A DNA stretch of 64,000 bases from an uncultured Dermabacter sp. GTDB lineage: Bacteria > Actinomycetota > Actinomycetes > Actinomycetales > Dermabacteraceae. The translations under genes and the position numbers were made by a program. Of the stretch, positions 44,408 to 53,178 are shown piece by piece. The notes beneath the pieces were generated by a model that had not been told where the DNA came from, did no database searches, and saw only the letters and a program-made list of their open reading frames with translations. The DNA is taken from the NCBI GenBank assembly GCA_947252755.1, contig CAMXWV010000002.1, positions 186,001 to 250,000 of the forward strand, read 5' to 3'. The first letter of the stretch is position 1; every line of letters begins with the position of its first letter.

Positions 44408-45214
44408 TCAGTGCGCGGCGGGCTGAGCCTGGTCGAGCTCGGAGCGCATCGTCATCGGGTCCACCGGGAAGTCAGCGTTCTGATCGTCCACAATCAGCGT
44501 GCCCACGGTGCCGCTATAGCTGGAGCGCACATGCAGCGGCACCCCGAAGCGGCGCGCGTACTCCACGCACCGCACCATGAGGATCTTGGCGCCGCTGGCG
44601 GCCATTTCGAGCATTTCGTCAGCGGAGATCTCCGGGATCCGGCGGGCTGCGGGCACGATCCTGGGGTCTGCGGTGAACACGCCGTCCACGTCCGAGTAGA
44701 TTTCGCACACGTCAGCGTTGAGCGCTGCCGCGAGCGCCACCGCGGTGGTGTCTGAGCCGCCGCGGCCCAGGGTGGTGATCTCCTTGGTGGTCTGGGAGAC
44801 TCCCTGGAAGCCCGCCACAATGGCCACGTGGCCGCTGTTGAGCGCGTCCCGGATGCGGCCGGGGGTCACGTCGATGATGCGGGCGCGGCCGTGGAAGTCA
44901 TCGGTGATGACCCCGGCCTGGCTGCCGGTGTAGGCGCGCGCGGAGACGCCCTGATTGTTGAGGGCCATGGACAGCACCGCCATGGAGATGCGCTCACCGG
45001 CGGTGAGGAGCATATCCAGTTCGCGCGGCGGCGGAGTGGGGGTGACCTCCTGGGCCAGGTCGATGAGGTCATCGGTGGTGTCCCCCATGGCAGACACGAT
45101 CACCACCACCTCATGGCCGGCGCGGGAGTACTTGGCGATGCGCTCGGCGACGCGTTTGATCGCCGTGGCGTTCTCCACCGAAGACCCGCCGTACTTCTGC
45201 ACCACCAGAGCCAT
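44408..45214 (-). CDS. lysC: Aspartokinase, catalytic unit lacking its ACT domains
   Basis: 268 residues from the ATG at 45214 (AAGGAGGAG upstream). The kinase domain is complete: KYGGSS (7-12), MGDTTDDL, GFQGVS, GRGGSDTTAVALAAAL (150-165) and YSDVDGVFTADPR. It ends at MTMRSELDQAQPAAH, just where the ACT region of a normal protein of about 420 residues would begin. It phosphorylates aspartate, the first step towards lysine and threonine. The regulatory half is a separate gene 42 bases downstream in the same frame. In Corynebacterium and Bacillus a beta subunit arises from an internal start, but there the alpha subunit retains the ACT domains. Confidence 0.88.
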   Translation of the reverse strand: MALVVQKYGGSSVENATAIKRVAERIAKYSRAGHEVVVIVSAMGDTTDDLIDLAQEVTPTPPPRELDMLLTAGERISMAVLSMALNNQGVSARAYTGSQAGVITDDFHGRARIIDVTPGRIRDALNSGHVAIVAGFQGVSQTTKEITTLGRGGSDTTAVALAAALNADVCEIYSDVDGVFTADPRIVPAARRIPEISADEMLEMAASGAKILMVRCVEYARRFGVPLHVRSSYSGTVGTLIVDDQNADFPVDPMTMRSELDQAQPAAH

Positions 45215-45252
45215 CGAGGGCTCCTCCTTCACCTGGTCACCAGTTCTGAGCT

Positions 45253-45276
45253 CGGTCAGCGCGGTGCCGCTGACCG
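45253..45276. promoter_or_regulatory. Hairpin in the lysC leader
   Basis: CGGTCAGCG - 6 bases - CGCTGACCG, a perfect 9-bp stem about 40 bases before the lysC ATG. No T-run follows. It could be an attenuation hairpin or an operator. Confidence 0.45.
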
Positions 45277-45333
45277 TGTTGTGACCACTGTGGCACCTCT
45301 CGCAGTGCAGACCAAAATCTTTGTGGTGGAGAA

Positions 45334-45358
45334 CCCGCATATTCGATGAATAAGCGGG
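45334..45358. promoter_or_regulatory. Palindrome upstream of lysC
   Basis: CCCGCATATTC - GAT - GAATAAGCGGG, 11-bp arms with one mismatch around a 3-base centre, 120-145 bases before the lysC ATG. The short centre suggests a dimeric protein-binding site rather than an RNA hairpin. Confidence 0.45.
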
Positions 45359-45411
45359 CGTTCTATGCACGAACAGGCATAGCTATCCACGCTGGGCGAA
45401 CCGCCAGGCTG

Positions 45412-47289
45412 TCAGCGTTTGCGGCGGAACCAGCGGCGCTTGGTCGTCTCGGGCGCCAGTGAATCCAGGTCCTCGGGGATCGCGTAGTCATCGCGGGTGG
45501 CAGGCTCACTCACTTCGAACTCGGTGTACAGATCGCTCTGTCCGCCGAAGTCCGGCAGTGCAACCACCGGCTGCTCCGCTGCCGCGGCTGCCACACCGCC
45601 CGGCACCGCAGCCTCCGCACCGTTCGGCGTGGCTCCCGCCGGCGCGTGGCCGCTGTTCGGGTGCGCTGGCTGCCCAGTTGGGGCCGGTGCCTGCGATGCC
45701 GGCGGATTCGACGCGGGCGCGGGCTGCGCGGCGGCTTTCGCTTCTGCGTCCCGCACCGCTGCCCGCACATCGGGCTGGTTCGCATAGGCGGACCGTGTTG
45801 TGCCGAGCAGGGTGACCGCAGCGATGGGGGTTCGCCGTCGCATGTACCGACCGGCGGGACCGTACACGATCTGGCGGAGATTGCGCCCCATGATCGCCTG
45901 TGTGAAGAGCGCGTTGAACGGCAGCAGGGTGATCCAGAACAGGATCACGGCCATCATTATGGAGCCGGGATCCCCACCGCCGCCCACCGCGATCAGCGCG
46001 AACCCGATCGCGGTGAGAGCAGTCACCAACTGGATCAGCAGGTTGGACAGGACCACCACCCTGTACTCCCACCGGTTGACCCGGTAGCGTTCGGCGGGTG
46101 TGGTGTATGTGCGCAGGTCCTGCACCTGACCGGGCTTCGGCCGCAGCAGCGCCATGAGCACGGCCGGGATCGGGCCCGCGCACGCAAGCCAGGCAAGGCT
46201 GACCCCGATCACAGCTGGCAGCACCCACCACTGCAGCGGGACGCCCACGATGTCGATCACGGGGATGCTTGGGTTGGACTGAGCGGTCGATGGGCCGCTC
46301 AGGCTGATCAACTGCACGATCATGGTGACGCCCGGTGCGGCCATGAACAGCACCGGAACAGCGGTCTTCGCCACCTGGAGGGTGCTGCGGGCCAGCACGC
46401 GCGCGTTGAGCCGCGGCACGTTCGGCGGCAGATGCCTGCGGTCCTGGGCATGCACGATGCCGAGCAGACGGGCCGCCTCCGCGGGGGTTGGTGCCTGGGA
46501 AGCTGCCGTGAGCAGCTGGGCGGGGATGGGCAGCTTGAACGGGTTCGCGGCGCGAAGCGCCCCGCGCACCGCCCAGAACATCACCAGGGTGGTCAGGCCC
46601 GGCAGGAACAGGTTCGGCAGAATGAACCAGCTGCTGGCGTACCAGTAGGTTGGCAGCTCCCTCAACGGGGAGGTGACGAACAGGGCCGCGAGGATGAGAC
46701 ATGCGCCCGCCATCGGTGCGCTGAAGGCAAGCGCAATGCGGTGAGCGATGGCACGCTGAAAGGCAGCCTCGCTGAGCAGTTCACGAGGCCGGATCCGCCC
46801 TGCCCAGAACACTCCGAGCGGAATCATGGCCAGGGACAAGAAGAGTCCTGCTCCTGCTGCTCCGAGCAGCGCCGCGGACGCCACGAGCGTGTCCGCCCCT
46901 CCGATCATGGCGAACAGCAGGCCAACCATCATCAGCACCGGATTGCCCACTGAGAGGATCATGCAGATGAACAGCACCCAGAAGAACGCTCCGATGGCTG
47001 CGGCCCACGGATAGATCCGCAGTGCTGCACGATGGTGCAGCTCTATTGTGCTCTCGGCGAGGATTTCGGACGGCAGCAGCGGCTCGCCGGCTTCTTCGAT
47101 CAGGGGCGGTTCGGGCAGTTGAGTGAGGGGGCGAGCGCGCAGCTGCTCGGACAGCTGCTGCGTGATCGACGGCTGCGTGATCATCACGTACTGCATCGCC
47201 GGCTGCTGCGCGGATCCCGGGTGCTGCACAACCGCGTGCTGTGCGGGCACCACGTGCTGTGTGATCGGCTGCTGCGGGGGCTGGGACAT
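45412..47289 (-). CDS. Large multi-pass membrane protein between recR and lysC
   Basis: 625 residues from the ATG at 47289; the open frame runs to 47376 but the start at 47289 has a -10 box 7 bases before it. N-terminal Gln/Pro-rich tail, then about ten helices in two blocks (from YPWAAAIGAFFWVLF at about 114 and from VPVLFMAAPGVTMIV at about 308), and a C-terminal Ala/Pro-rich tail ending TTKRRWFRRKR. No transporter or enzyme motif that I recognise. Position in the conserved dnaX-recR-lysC-asd block does not explain its role. Confidence 0.72.
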   Translation of the reverse strand: MSQPPQQPITQHVVPAQHAVVQHPGSAQQPAMQYVMITQPSITQQLSEQLRARPLTQLPEPPLIEEAGEPLLPSEILAESTIELHHRAALRIYPWAAAIGAFFWVLFICMILSVGNPVLMMVGLLFAMIGGADTLVASAALLGAAGAGLFLSLAMIPLGVFWAGRIRPRELLSEAAFQRAIAHRIALAFSAPMAGACLILAALFVTSPLRELPTYWYASSWFILPNLFLPGLTTLVMFWAVRGALRAANPFKLPIPAQLLTAASQAPTPAEAARLLGIVHAQDRRHLPPNVPRLNARVLARSTLQVAKTAVPVLFMAAPGVTMIVQLISLSGPSTAQSNPSIPVIDIVGVPLQWWVLPAVIGVSLAWLACAGPIPAVLMALLRPKPGQVQDLRTYTTPAERYRVNRWEYRVVVLSNLLIQLVTALTAIGFALIAVGGGGDPGSIMMAVILFWITLLPFNALFTQAIMGRNLRQIVYGPAGRYMRRRTPIAAVTLLGTTRSAYANQPDVRAAVRDAEAKAAAQPAPASNPPASQAPAPTGQPAHPNSGHAPAGATPNGAEAAVPGGVAAAAAEQPVVALPDFGGQSDLYTEFEVSEPATRDDYAIPEDLDSLAPETTKRRWFRRKR

Positions 47290-47296
47290 GACTGTG

Positions 47297-47302
47297 ACAG
47301 TA
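47297..47302 (-). promoter_or_regulatory. -10 box of a probable leaderless promoter (gene at 47289)
   Basis: TACTGT on the minus strand, 7 bases before the ATG; no ribosome binding site in between. Confidence 0.45.
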
Positions 47303-47372
47303 TCCGAATCCGTCGGGGCCGGCGAGGCGAAGCGCGTGATCGTGGACAAGTATGCCTGCTGCGGGCAGCGGG

Positions 47373-47987
47373 TCACATGGTTCGGCGGCCCATGAACGCT
47401 CGGCCAAGCGTCATCTCGTCCGCATAGTCGAGGTCGCCCCCCACCGGCAGGCCCGACGCGAGCCGGCTGATGGTGAGGCCGTCTCGGTCACGCAGCAGGC
47501 GGGCAAGGTAGCTCGCGGTGGCTTCGCCCTCAATGTTCGGGTCAAGCGCGAGGATGAGCTCGGTGGTGGTTTCTACGTCCGTCTCTCCGCCGGCATCAAG
47601 ACGCTGCAGGAGTTCGTGGATCCGCAGGTCGGAGGGGCCCACGCCGCCGATCGGGTCGATCGCACCGCCGAGCACGTGGTAGCGGCCTTTGAATTCGCGT
47701 AGCCGTTCAATGGCGAACACATCTTTCGGCTCTTCCACCACGCAGATGGTGGCGCTGGTGCGGCGCGGGTCGGTGCAGATGCGGCACACTTCGTCTTCGG
47801 TGATGGAACCGCAGATTCGGCAGAACCCGATCTTCTCCTTCACCTCAACCATCACAGTCGCAAGCCGGCGCACGTTCTCTTCGTTCGCGCCGAGCAGATG
47901 GAACGCGATGCGCTGCGCCGATTTCGGGCCGATGCCGGGCAGCGTGCCGAGTTCGTCGATCAGATCCTGAACCACACCTTCATACAC
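47373..47987 (-). CDS. recR: Recombination protein RecR
   Basis: 204 residues. Helix-hairpin-helix GTLPGIGPKSAQRIAFHLL at the N-terminus, a four-Cys zinc finger (C56RIC59 and C68RIC71), and a Toprim domain starting ICVVEEPKDVFAIE. With RecO it loads RecA at gaps. The family length is standard. It lies 108 bases after dnaX, the usual bacterial partner. Confidence 0.97.
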   Translation of the reverse strand: MYEGVVQDLIDELGTLPGIGPKSAQRIAFHLLGANEENVRRLATVMVEVKEKIGFCRICGSITEDEVCRICTDPRRTSATICVVEEPKDVFAIERLREFKGRYHVLGGAIDPIGGVGPSDLRIHELLQRLDAGGETDVETTTELILALDPNIEGEATASYLARLLRDRDGLTISRLASGLPVGGDLDYADEMTLGRAFMGRRTM

Positions 47988-48095
47988 GCCTCAACTCTAA
48001 GTCAGGCGCGATTGCGCGGGTTCTGAGCCACCAGCGGCGGGGTTCATTGCCGATCATGGCCCCTCACCGGTCGGGGTCGTCATTGATCGCCGGTG

Positions 48096-51000
48096 TCACT
48101 GATCGCCGGTTTCGTCGATCACCTCAAGGATTTCGCCACCCAGAACCTCTTTGACGATGTCACGCCCGGGGCGACGGCTGGGGATGGTCCCGGTGGCGTC
48201 CTCATCGTCGCGGGATGCTCCGCCGAACGGGTCCTCCGCCGCGGGTGCGGCCGGTGCGCCGCTGCTGCCGCCCGACGCATACCCGGCGGCGTTCGCGCCG
48301 AATCCGCTGGCGGAACCGGGCTCTCCTCTGGCCGCGGCTCGGCCCTGGCGTGCAGCGGCGCGTGCCAGGTCAGCGCCAGACATCGGCCGATCCTTGCTCG
48401 GCGCTGCCGCAGGTGCTGGGGGTGCTCCCGCGGGTGCTGGGGGTGCTCCCGCGGGTGCTGATGTCGAATTCGTCTCGGCGGGATTCGGCGCGGCGATCAG
48501 TGTGGCGGACGGTGAGAAGTCCTCCCCATATGCGGCGCGCATCGCGGCAACCAGTTCACCTTGGCCGTGTGTACGCGGCTGGTCCTCGCCGGGCTGCGGC
48601 GGGAGCGATACCGGGCTCATCGCCGGCGGTGACGCGGGAGCCGGCGGATCCTCGGTGCGCGTCTGGTGCCGGTGCCCGCCGTCATCCGGGAATGCGTCGT
48701 GGTACGGATCGAACGGGGGCTCGTCATCTGCTGATGCGCCATCCCATTCCTGAGAGGCGGGTGACGCAGCCGCTCGTTGCGGCGCGAGCGCTGCAGCCCA
48801 GTTTTCCGCGTTGGCGGGTGCGGGCCTGCCTGCGGCCGAAGCCTCTGGCGTGGGCGACTGCCTAGCCACATCGTCAGCGGACGGCTCCGCTGGCGCCTCC
48901 TCCACGGGATGCGTCGCTGGGGCGTGATGCGACGCTGGCGCATCCTCAGCGGGTGGCTGTGCTGCCGCGACCTCAGCGGGTGGCTGTGCTGCCGCGACCT
49001 CAGCGGGTGGCTGTGCTGCCGCGTCCTCGGTGGGTGATTGTGCTGCCGCGTCCTCGGTGGGCGGCTGCACCACCACAATGTCACCCCAGGGGTCACTCGA
49101 CGCGCCCGCCGGCTTCTCAGCAGTCTGCAGCTGGGCGGCCTGCGGCTGGGCGGCAGGCTGTTGACCGGTCTGCTGCTGGGCCAGCTGTTGCTGGGCGGCT
49201 TGTTCCTGGCGCACCGACTGCTGGCGTGGTTCGGGCGGCTGAGGATCAGCAGAGTCACCATCGCCGGCCACCGCTTCCACGGTGACCTCTGCCCGCAGAA
49301 TCCGGTGGACTGCCTCAGCCATATTCGCTGCCGCGGTTCCCCGGTAAAACGCGTTGACCAGGCCTTGAGACCTGAATCCCAGCACCAGCTGCGGACCGGT
49401 CACTGAGTGGACCGCCGCGTTCTGGGCAATGAGCGCCCAGGATGGGCGGCGGATCGACTGCAACGCGTCCATCAGCGCCGACCAGTTCTCCTCCACCTGC
49501 TGAACGGTGATACCGCCGGTCGCTGGCTCTTCCGCCTGCTGCGGCGCTGGTGCAGATTCGTCAGAGCGCTGCGGGATCGGCGCGCGTTCCTGCTCCTCAG
49601 GCTGCTGCGGGGTCGGTGCGGGTTTCTGCTCCGTCGGAGCCGGCGCGGACTCCTGCGGGGCGGGCTCCTCCGGCAAGGAGTCCTGACCCACGGGCTTCGC
49701 CACCTGCTGCGGCGCTGGTGCAGCGCTCTGCGGCGACTCAGGTGCAGCGCTCTGCTGCGGCGCTGGTGCAGCGTTCTGCTGCGGCGCAGCCGTGGGAATC
49801 GCGTCACCGAGCTGGGCGCGTCGGGCCCGCGCTGCCTCCGCCTGCGCGCGCGCCACCTGCATCGCCCGTTCCCGAGCAGAACTGCCGCCCTGTGAACGGG
49901 CCCCATCAGCCGGGGTGCCCTGCCCGGCAGCGTCTGCCTCGGGGCTGGTCCCGCTCGGCATCGGCGCCGGCTGCACACCCGGTGCAGTATGCGGCGCCTG
50001 CTCATCACGCAGCATGATCTTCGCTGCGAGCAGCTCCAGATGCAGCCTCGGCGCGGTAGCGCCCGTCATCGAATCGAGCGTGGCCGCAATGATCTCCGCG
50101 CACACTGTCAGCTCGCGCGGCTGGAACTGCTGCGCCTCCCGCATCAGCTCCTCCAGCTGATCCACCGGCACCTCCGGCAGCAGCTCTGCGGCGGTCTCCG
50201 GAGCAGCCGTCACCACGATCAGATCCCGGAACCTCTCCAGCAGATCCTCCACAAACGCACGGGGTTCATGCCCGGAGCCGATCACTTCATTCACCGCGGT
50301 GAACAGCTCCTGCGCATCCCGTTCAGCGATCGCGGCCACCGACCGGTTCAGCAGCGCCACATCCGTGAAACCCAGCAGGTTTGCTGCAAGCTCCAGATCA
50401 ACACCGTCATCGCCCGCACCGGCCATCAGCTGGTCCAGCACGGAGAGCGTGTCACGGGCACTTCCCCCGCCGGCCCGCACCACTAGAGGCAGCACACCCT
50501 CAGCCACCTGCACGTTCTCCTGCCGGGCAAGCTCCGATACATACGGCAGGAGGATCTGCGGCGGGATCAGCCGGAACGGATAGTGATGGGTGCGGGACCG
50601 GATCGTGCCGATCACCTTGTCTGGCTCCGTGGTGGCGAAGATGAACTTCACATGCTCCGGCGGCTCCTCCACCAGCTTCAGCAGCGCGTTGAAGCCCGCA
50701 CTGGTCACCATGTGCGCCTCGTCGATGATGAACACCTTGTACCGGTCACGCACCGGCGCAAAAGACGCTCGCTCGCGCAGTTCACGGGCATCATCCACAC
50801 CGCCATGGGAGGCCGCGTCGATCTCCACCACATCCAGGCTGCCGGCGCCGTCGCGCGCTAAATCCCGGCACGAATCGCACACGCCGCACGGGGCATCCGT
50901 GGGTCCCTCCGCGCAGTTCAGGCAGCGCGCAAGGATGCGAGCGGAGGTGGTCTTGCCGCAGCCGCGCGGGCCGGAGAACAGGTAGGCGTGGCCCACCCGC

Positions 51001-51104
51001 TGGGCGCGAAGGGCGCGGCGCAGCGGCTCCGTCACATGATCCTGACCGATGACCTCGGCGAACGACTCGGGACGGTAACGGCGATAGAGAGCAGGAGTAG
51101 CCAC
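48096..51104 (-). CDS. dnaX: DNA polymerase III gamma/tau subunit
   Basis: 1002 residues from the GTG at 51104. The clamp-loader ATPase is complete at the N-terminus: RRYRPESFAEVIGQDHV, Walker A GPRGCGKT (45-52), zinc Cys 64, 73, 76 and 79, VFIIDEAHMVTSAGFNALLK, and the arginine finger region TIRSRTHHYPFRL. From about residue 370 the tail is Ala/Gln/Pro-rich, including four 27-base tandem units (48952-49059, PPAEVAAAQ), interrupted by a small folded region (about 560-640). It ends REIVKEVLGGEILEVI-like. No programmed frameshift signal searched for. Probably leaderless. Confidence 0.95.
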   Translation of the reverse strand: MATPALYRRYRPESFAEVIGQDHVTEPLRRALRAQRVGHAYLFSGPRGCGKTTSARILARCLNCAEGPTDAPCGVCDSCRDLARDGAGSLDVVEIDAASHGGVDDARELRERASFAPVRDRYKVFIIDEAHMVTSAGFNALLKLVEEPPEHVKFIFATTEPDKVIGTIRSRTHHYPFRLIPPQILLPYVSELARQENVQVAEGVLPLVVRAGGGSARDTLSVLDQLMAGAGDDGVDLELAANLLGFTDVALLNRSVAAIAERDAQELFTAVNEVIGSGHEPRAFVEDLLERFRDLIVVTAAPETAAELLPEVPVDQLEELMREAQQFQPRELTVCAEIIAATLDSMTGATAPRLHLELLAAKIMLRDEQAPHTAPGVQPAPMPSGTSPEADAAGQGTPADGARSQGGSSARERAMQVARAQAEAARARRAQLGDAIPTAAPQQNAAPAPQQSAAPESPQSAAPAPQQVAKPVGQDSLPEEPAPQESAPAPTEQKPAPTPQQPEEQERAPIPQRSDESAPAPQQAEEPATGGITVQQVEENWSALMDALQSIRRPSWALIAQNAAVHSVTGPQLVLGFRSQGLVNAFYRGTAAANMAEAVHRILRAEVTVEAVAGDGDSADPQPPEPRQQSVRQEQAAQQQLAQQQTGQQPAAQPQAAQLQTAEKPAGASSDPWGDIVVVQPPTEDAAAQSPTEDAAAQPPAEVAAAQPPAEVAAAQPPAEDAPASHHAPATHPVEEAPAEPSADDVARQSPTPEASAAGRPAPANAENWAAALAPQRAAASPASQEWDGASADDEPPFDPYHDAFPDDGGHRHQTRTEDPPAPASPPAMSPVSLPPQPGEDQPRTHGQGELVAAMRAAYGEDFSPSATLIAAPNPAETNSTSAPAGAPPAPAGAPPAPAAAPSKDRPMSGADLARAAARQGRAAARGEPGSASGFGANAAGYASGGSSGAPAAPAAEDPFGGASRDDEDATGTIPSRRPGRDIVKEVLGGEILEVIDETGDQ
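48952..49059 (-). repeat. dnaX: Four tandem 27-bp units inside dnaX
   Basis: Units start at 48952, 48979, 49006 and 49033 and encode nine-residue repeats of the type PPAEVAAAQ in the flexible tau tail. The first two are identical. Being multiples of 3, changes in copy number would keep the frame. Confidence 0.9.
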
Positions 51105-51110
51105 AGCCCT

Positions 51111-51116
51111 AGGGTA
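51111..51116 (-). promoter_or_regulatory. -10 box of a probable leaderless dnaX promoter
   Basis: TACCCT on the minus strand, 6 bases before the GTG at 51104. It is divergent from the TATATT box at 51172. Confidence 0.45.
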
Positions 51117-51171
51117 GTTCAGGCTGGCCGGCCCGTTCCCGAACAGCGTGGATGGCTGTGCCCGCTGCCGG

Positions 51172-51177
51172 TATATT
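51172..51177 (+). promoter_or_regulatory. -10 box of a probable leaderless promoter (gene at 51184)
   Basis: TATATT, 6 bases before the ATG at 51184; no ribosome binding site fits between them. Confidence 0.55.
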
Positions 51178-51183
51178 CCCTTC

Positions 51184-52653
51184 ATGACCTCAGCTTCCAC
51201 CGGGCCAGCACCCGTGCCCGATCCAGTCGCATCACCCTCGGCCGAAGGTGATGCCCCGGTGCTGACCGCTGCTCCCGACGCGGCCCCGCCCACCACAGCT
51301 CGCAACCGCACAAGCGTTCGCGACCGCCTGCGCAAGTATGGGGATTCGGCGTCACCGCGGATCATCGGCCTGGATGTTGCGCGAGCATTCGCCATCCTCG
51401 GCATGATCGCAGCCCACAGCCTGAACCTGCCGATCATGCCCGATCCGCTCAAGCCCACCACATGGGTGGGCATCGTCAACGGCAACTCAGCGGGCCTGTT
51501 CGCGGTGCTCGCCGGCGTCTCCATGGCGATCATGACCGGCGGCAGAACCCTGCCGTCCCCGGAGGAGATGCCGGCGATCCGACTGCGGATGCTGGGCCGT
51601 GGCGCCGTCCTGTTCGTGCTCGGATTAGCTCTGGAGATGCTGAACACCCCGATCGCGATCATCCTCACCAGCTGGGGTCTGCTCTATATCGTGGTGCTGC
51701 CGTTTGTGCGGGTGCGTCGGCGCCGACTGGCAGTATGGGCGGTTGGCCTGGCAGTTGTTGCCCCGGCCGGAATGGCGCTGATCCAGCGGCTGTTTCTGGA
51801 CCCCTACTCGGCTGGCCTGGAACTGACCGTGGCCGGCACATACCCGGTGCACGTGTGGATTGCGCTGATGCTGTTCGGCATGATCCTGGGCCGCAGCGAT
51901 CTGCGCGCCCGACGTGTTCAGCTGACGATCGCCGGTGCTGGCCTCGCCGGCGTCCTGGTGCTGTTCGGACTCGGAGCCGGAATCAGTGTGGCCGCCAGCA
52001 GCATCCTCGACTCCATGACCGACTCGGCCAGTGTGGATGGCAGCTCAGGCTCAGTGGGCAGCGGCCCGGCCGGTGCGGGCAGCGATCAGCTCCCTGCGGA
52101 CAGCAGCACCAGCTCTGACATGCCCACGGTCTCCCCGAGCGAGCTGGATCCCTCACTGGTCTGTGAGGAATGGGGTGACGGCAGTGTGTTCTGCTCCCCC
52201 GACTCCTCATCGTCAGCACCGGGTGCTGTACCGGACACGGAGGGAAGCGCCTGGCCGGAGTACCCCAATGCGCTCGGAGACATCATGGATCTGCTGTGGA
52301 CCGTGCTGGCGGCGCTGCTGTCTCCGATGCCGCACGCGGGCTCCACAGTGGAGATGGTGATCATCGCCAGCGTGTCCAGCACGGTGCTCGGACTGTGCCT
52401 GCTGGCGGGGCGGCCGCTGCGGTGGCCGCTGCTGCCGCTGGCAGCGCTCGGCTCCATGCCGCTCACGGTGTACGTGCTGCACGTGGTGCTGGTGTTCCTG
52501 GTGGCCGGGCCCACCGGAGCTGTGTTCGCCGTATGGATGTTCGCTCTGCTGACCGGAGTGTGCGTCGGCTATGCGCTGCTGTGGTGGCTGTTCATGGGGC
52601 GGGGGCCGCTGGAGCGCTTGGCCGGCTGGGCCTCGCAGCGCGCGGCACAGTAG
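51184..52653 (+). CDS. Acyltransferase-like membrane protein (DUF1624/DUF418 type)
   Basis: 489 residues. After a 55-residue Pro/Ala-rich cytoplasmic tail comes RIIGLDVARAFAILGMIAAHS, the opening of heparan-alpha-glucosaminide acetyltransferase-like (DUF1624) and DUF418 proteins, with its Arg/Asp/His. About ten helices follow, ending in LAALGSMPLTVYVLHVVLVFLV, the DUF418-like close. An extracytoplasmic Ser/Asp-rich loop of about 90 residues lies in the middle. Likely transfers an acyl group across the membrane to a sugar or lipid; acceptor unknown. Divergent from dnaX. Confidence 0.82.
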   Translation: MTSASTGPAPVPDPVASPSAEGDAPVLTAAPDAAPPTTARNRTSVRDRLRKYGDSASPRIIGLDVARAFAILGMIAAHSLNLPIMPDPLKPTTWVGIVNGNSAGLFAVLAGVSMAIMTGGRTLPSPEEMPAIRLRMLGRGAVLFVLGLALEMLNTPIAIILTSWGLLYIVVLPFVRVRRRRLAVWAVGLAVVAPAGMALIQRLFLDPYSAGLELTVAGTYPVHVWIALMLFGMILGRSDLRARRVQLTIAGAGLAGVLVLFGLGAGISVAASSILDSMTDSASVDGSSGSVGSGPAGAGSDQLPADSSTSSDMPTVSPSELDPSLVCEEWGDGSVFCSPDSSSSAPGAVPDTEGSAWPEYPNALGDIMDLLWTVLAALLSPMPHAGSTVEMVIIASVSSTVLGLCLLAGRPLRWPLLPLAALGSMPLTVYVLHVVLVFLVAGPTGAVFAVWMFALLTGVCVGYALLWWLFMGRGPLERLAGWASQRAAQ

Positions 52654-52745
52654 AGGCTGCTCAGTCAGCCCTGCCCGGTGAGCGCCGCCCGGCGAAGACT
52701 GCGCACTGAGCACCGTTCAGTCACCGCTGTGCTGGGGCATGTGAA

Positions 52746-52832
52746 GACCCCTCGTGCACCTGCCAGAGCTCTCCTGCCCTTGCTGCCGTCAAGCCCTGGG
52801 GGATTCAGAAAGATGGCACCGCACGAGGGGCC
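52746..52832 (-). ncRNA. ffs: Signal recognition particle RNA (bacterial small type)
   Basis: About 87 bases on the minus strand. The ends pair perfectly (CCCCTCGTGC with GCACGAGGGG). The apical part carries CCAGGGCTTGACGGCAGC and then AAGGGCAG, the conserved SRP domain IV pattern with a TTGA-type tetraloop in place of GGAA, as I recall from related actinobacteria. It binds Ffh for membrane targeting. A TATGGT -10 box sits 7 bases upstream of the predicted 5' end. In related genomes ffs lies near dnaX; here the acyltransferase-like gene is between them. Confidence 0.85.
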
Positions 52833-52839
52833 ACTGATC

Positions 52840-52845
52840 ACCATA
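52840..52845 (-). promoter_or_regulatory. -10 box of the SRP RNA gene
   Basis: TATGGT on the minus strand; the predicted RNA 5' end (GGCCCC) begins after a 7-base gap. No good -35 element. Confidence 0.45.
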
Positions 52846-53063
52846 CAGTTCTGAGCCGCCGAGCGCGAGCCCCGAGCTCCAGTTCACAGTTGCGCCCCGG
52901 GTGATGAGCACAACCGGCAGGGGGATGCCCACGAGTGCGCGCGGTCGTTTCGCGCATACCCGAGGTCGATGCGTGCGCCTGGTGAGGAGTGGATTGCGTC
53001 GGGTGGCGTTCACAGTCCGGACGCCTATCCCGCGCAGATCGCGCTATACCAGATACTGGGGCC

Positions 53064-53092
53064 CCGCCTACGGCACTCTGTCCCGTAGGCGG
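53064..53092. promoter_or_regulatory. Strong hairpin upstream of the NSS transporter
   Basis: CCGCCTACGG (53064-53073) and CCGTAGGCGG (53083-53092) form a perfect 10-bp stem, loop of 9, extendable by GGCC pairs with a bulge. It lies about 90 bases before the ATG at 53179, with a T-rich pyrimidine stretch further on. It could be a terminator after a small upstream transcript, or leader regulation. Confidence 0.4.
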
Positions 53093-53178
53093 GCCCGCTC
53101 CCCCGAATCTGGGAGAGCCCCACCCGTTCCTACTCGTCAGTTCCTCTTTCTCAATTTCTACTCTTCAGAGGTCTCCCT

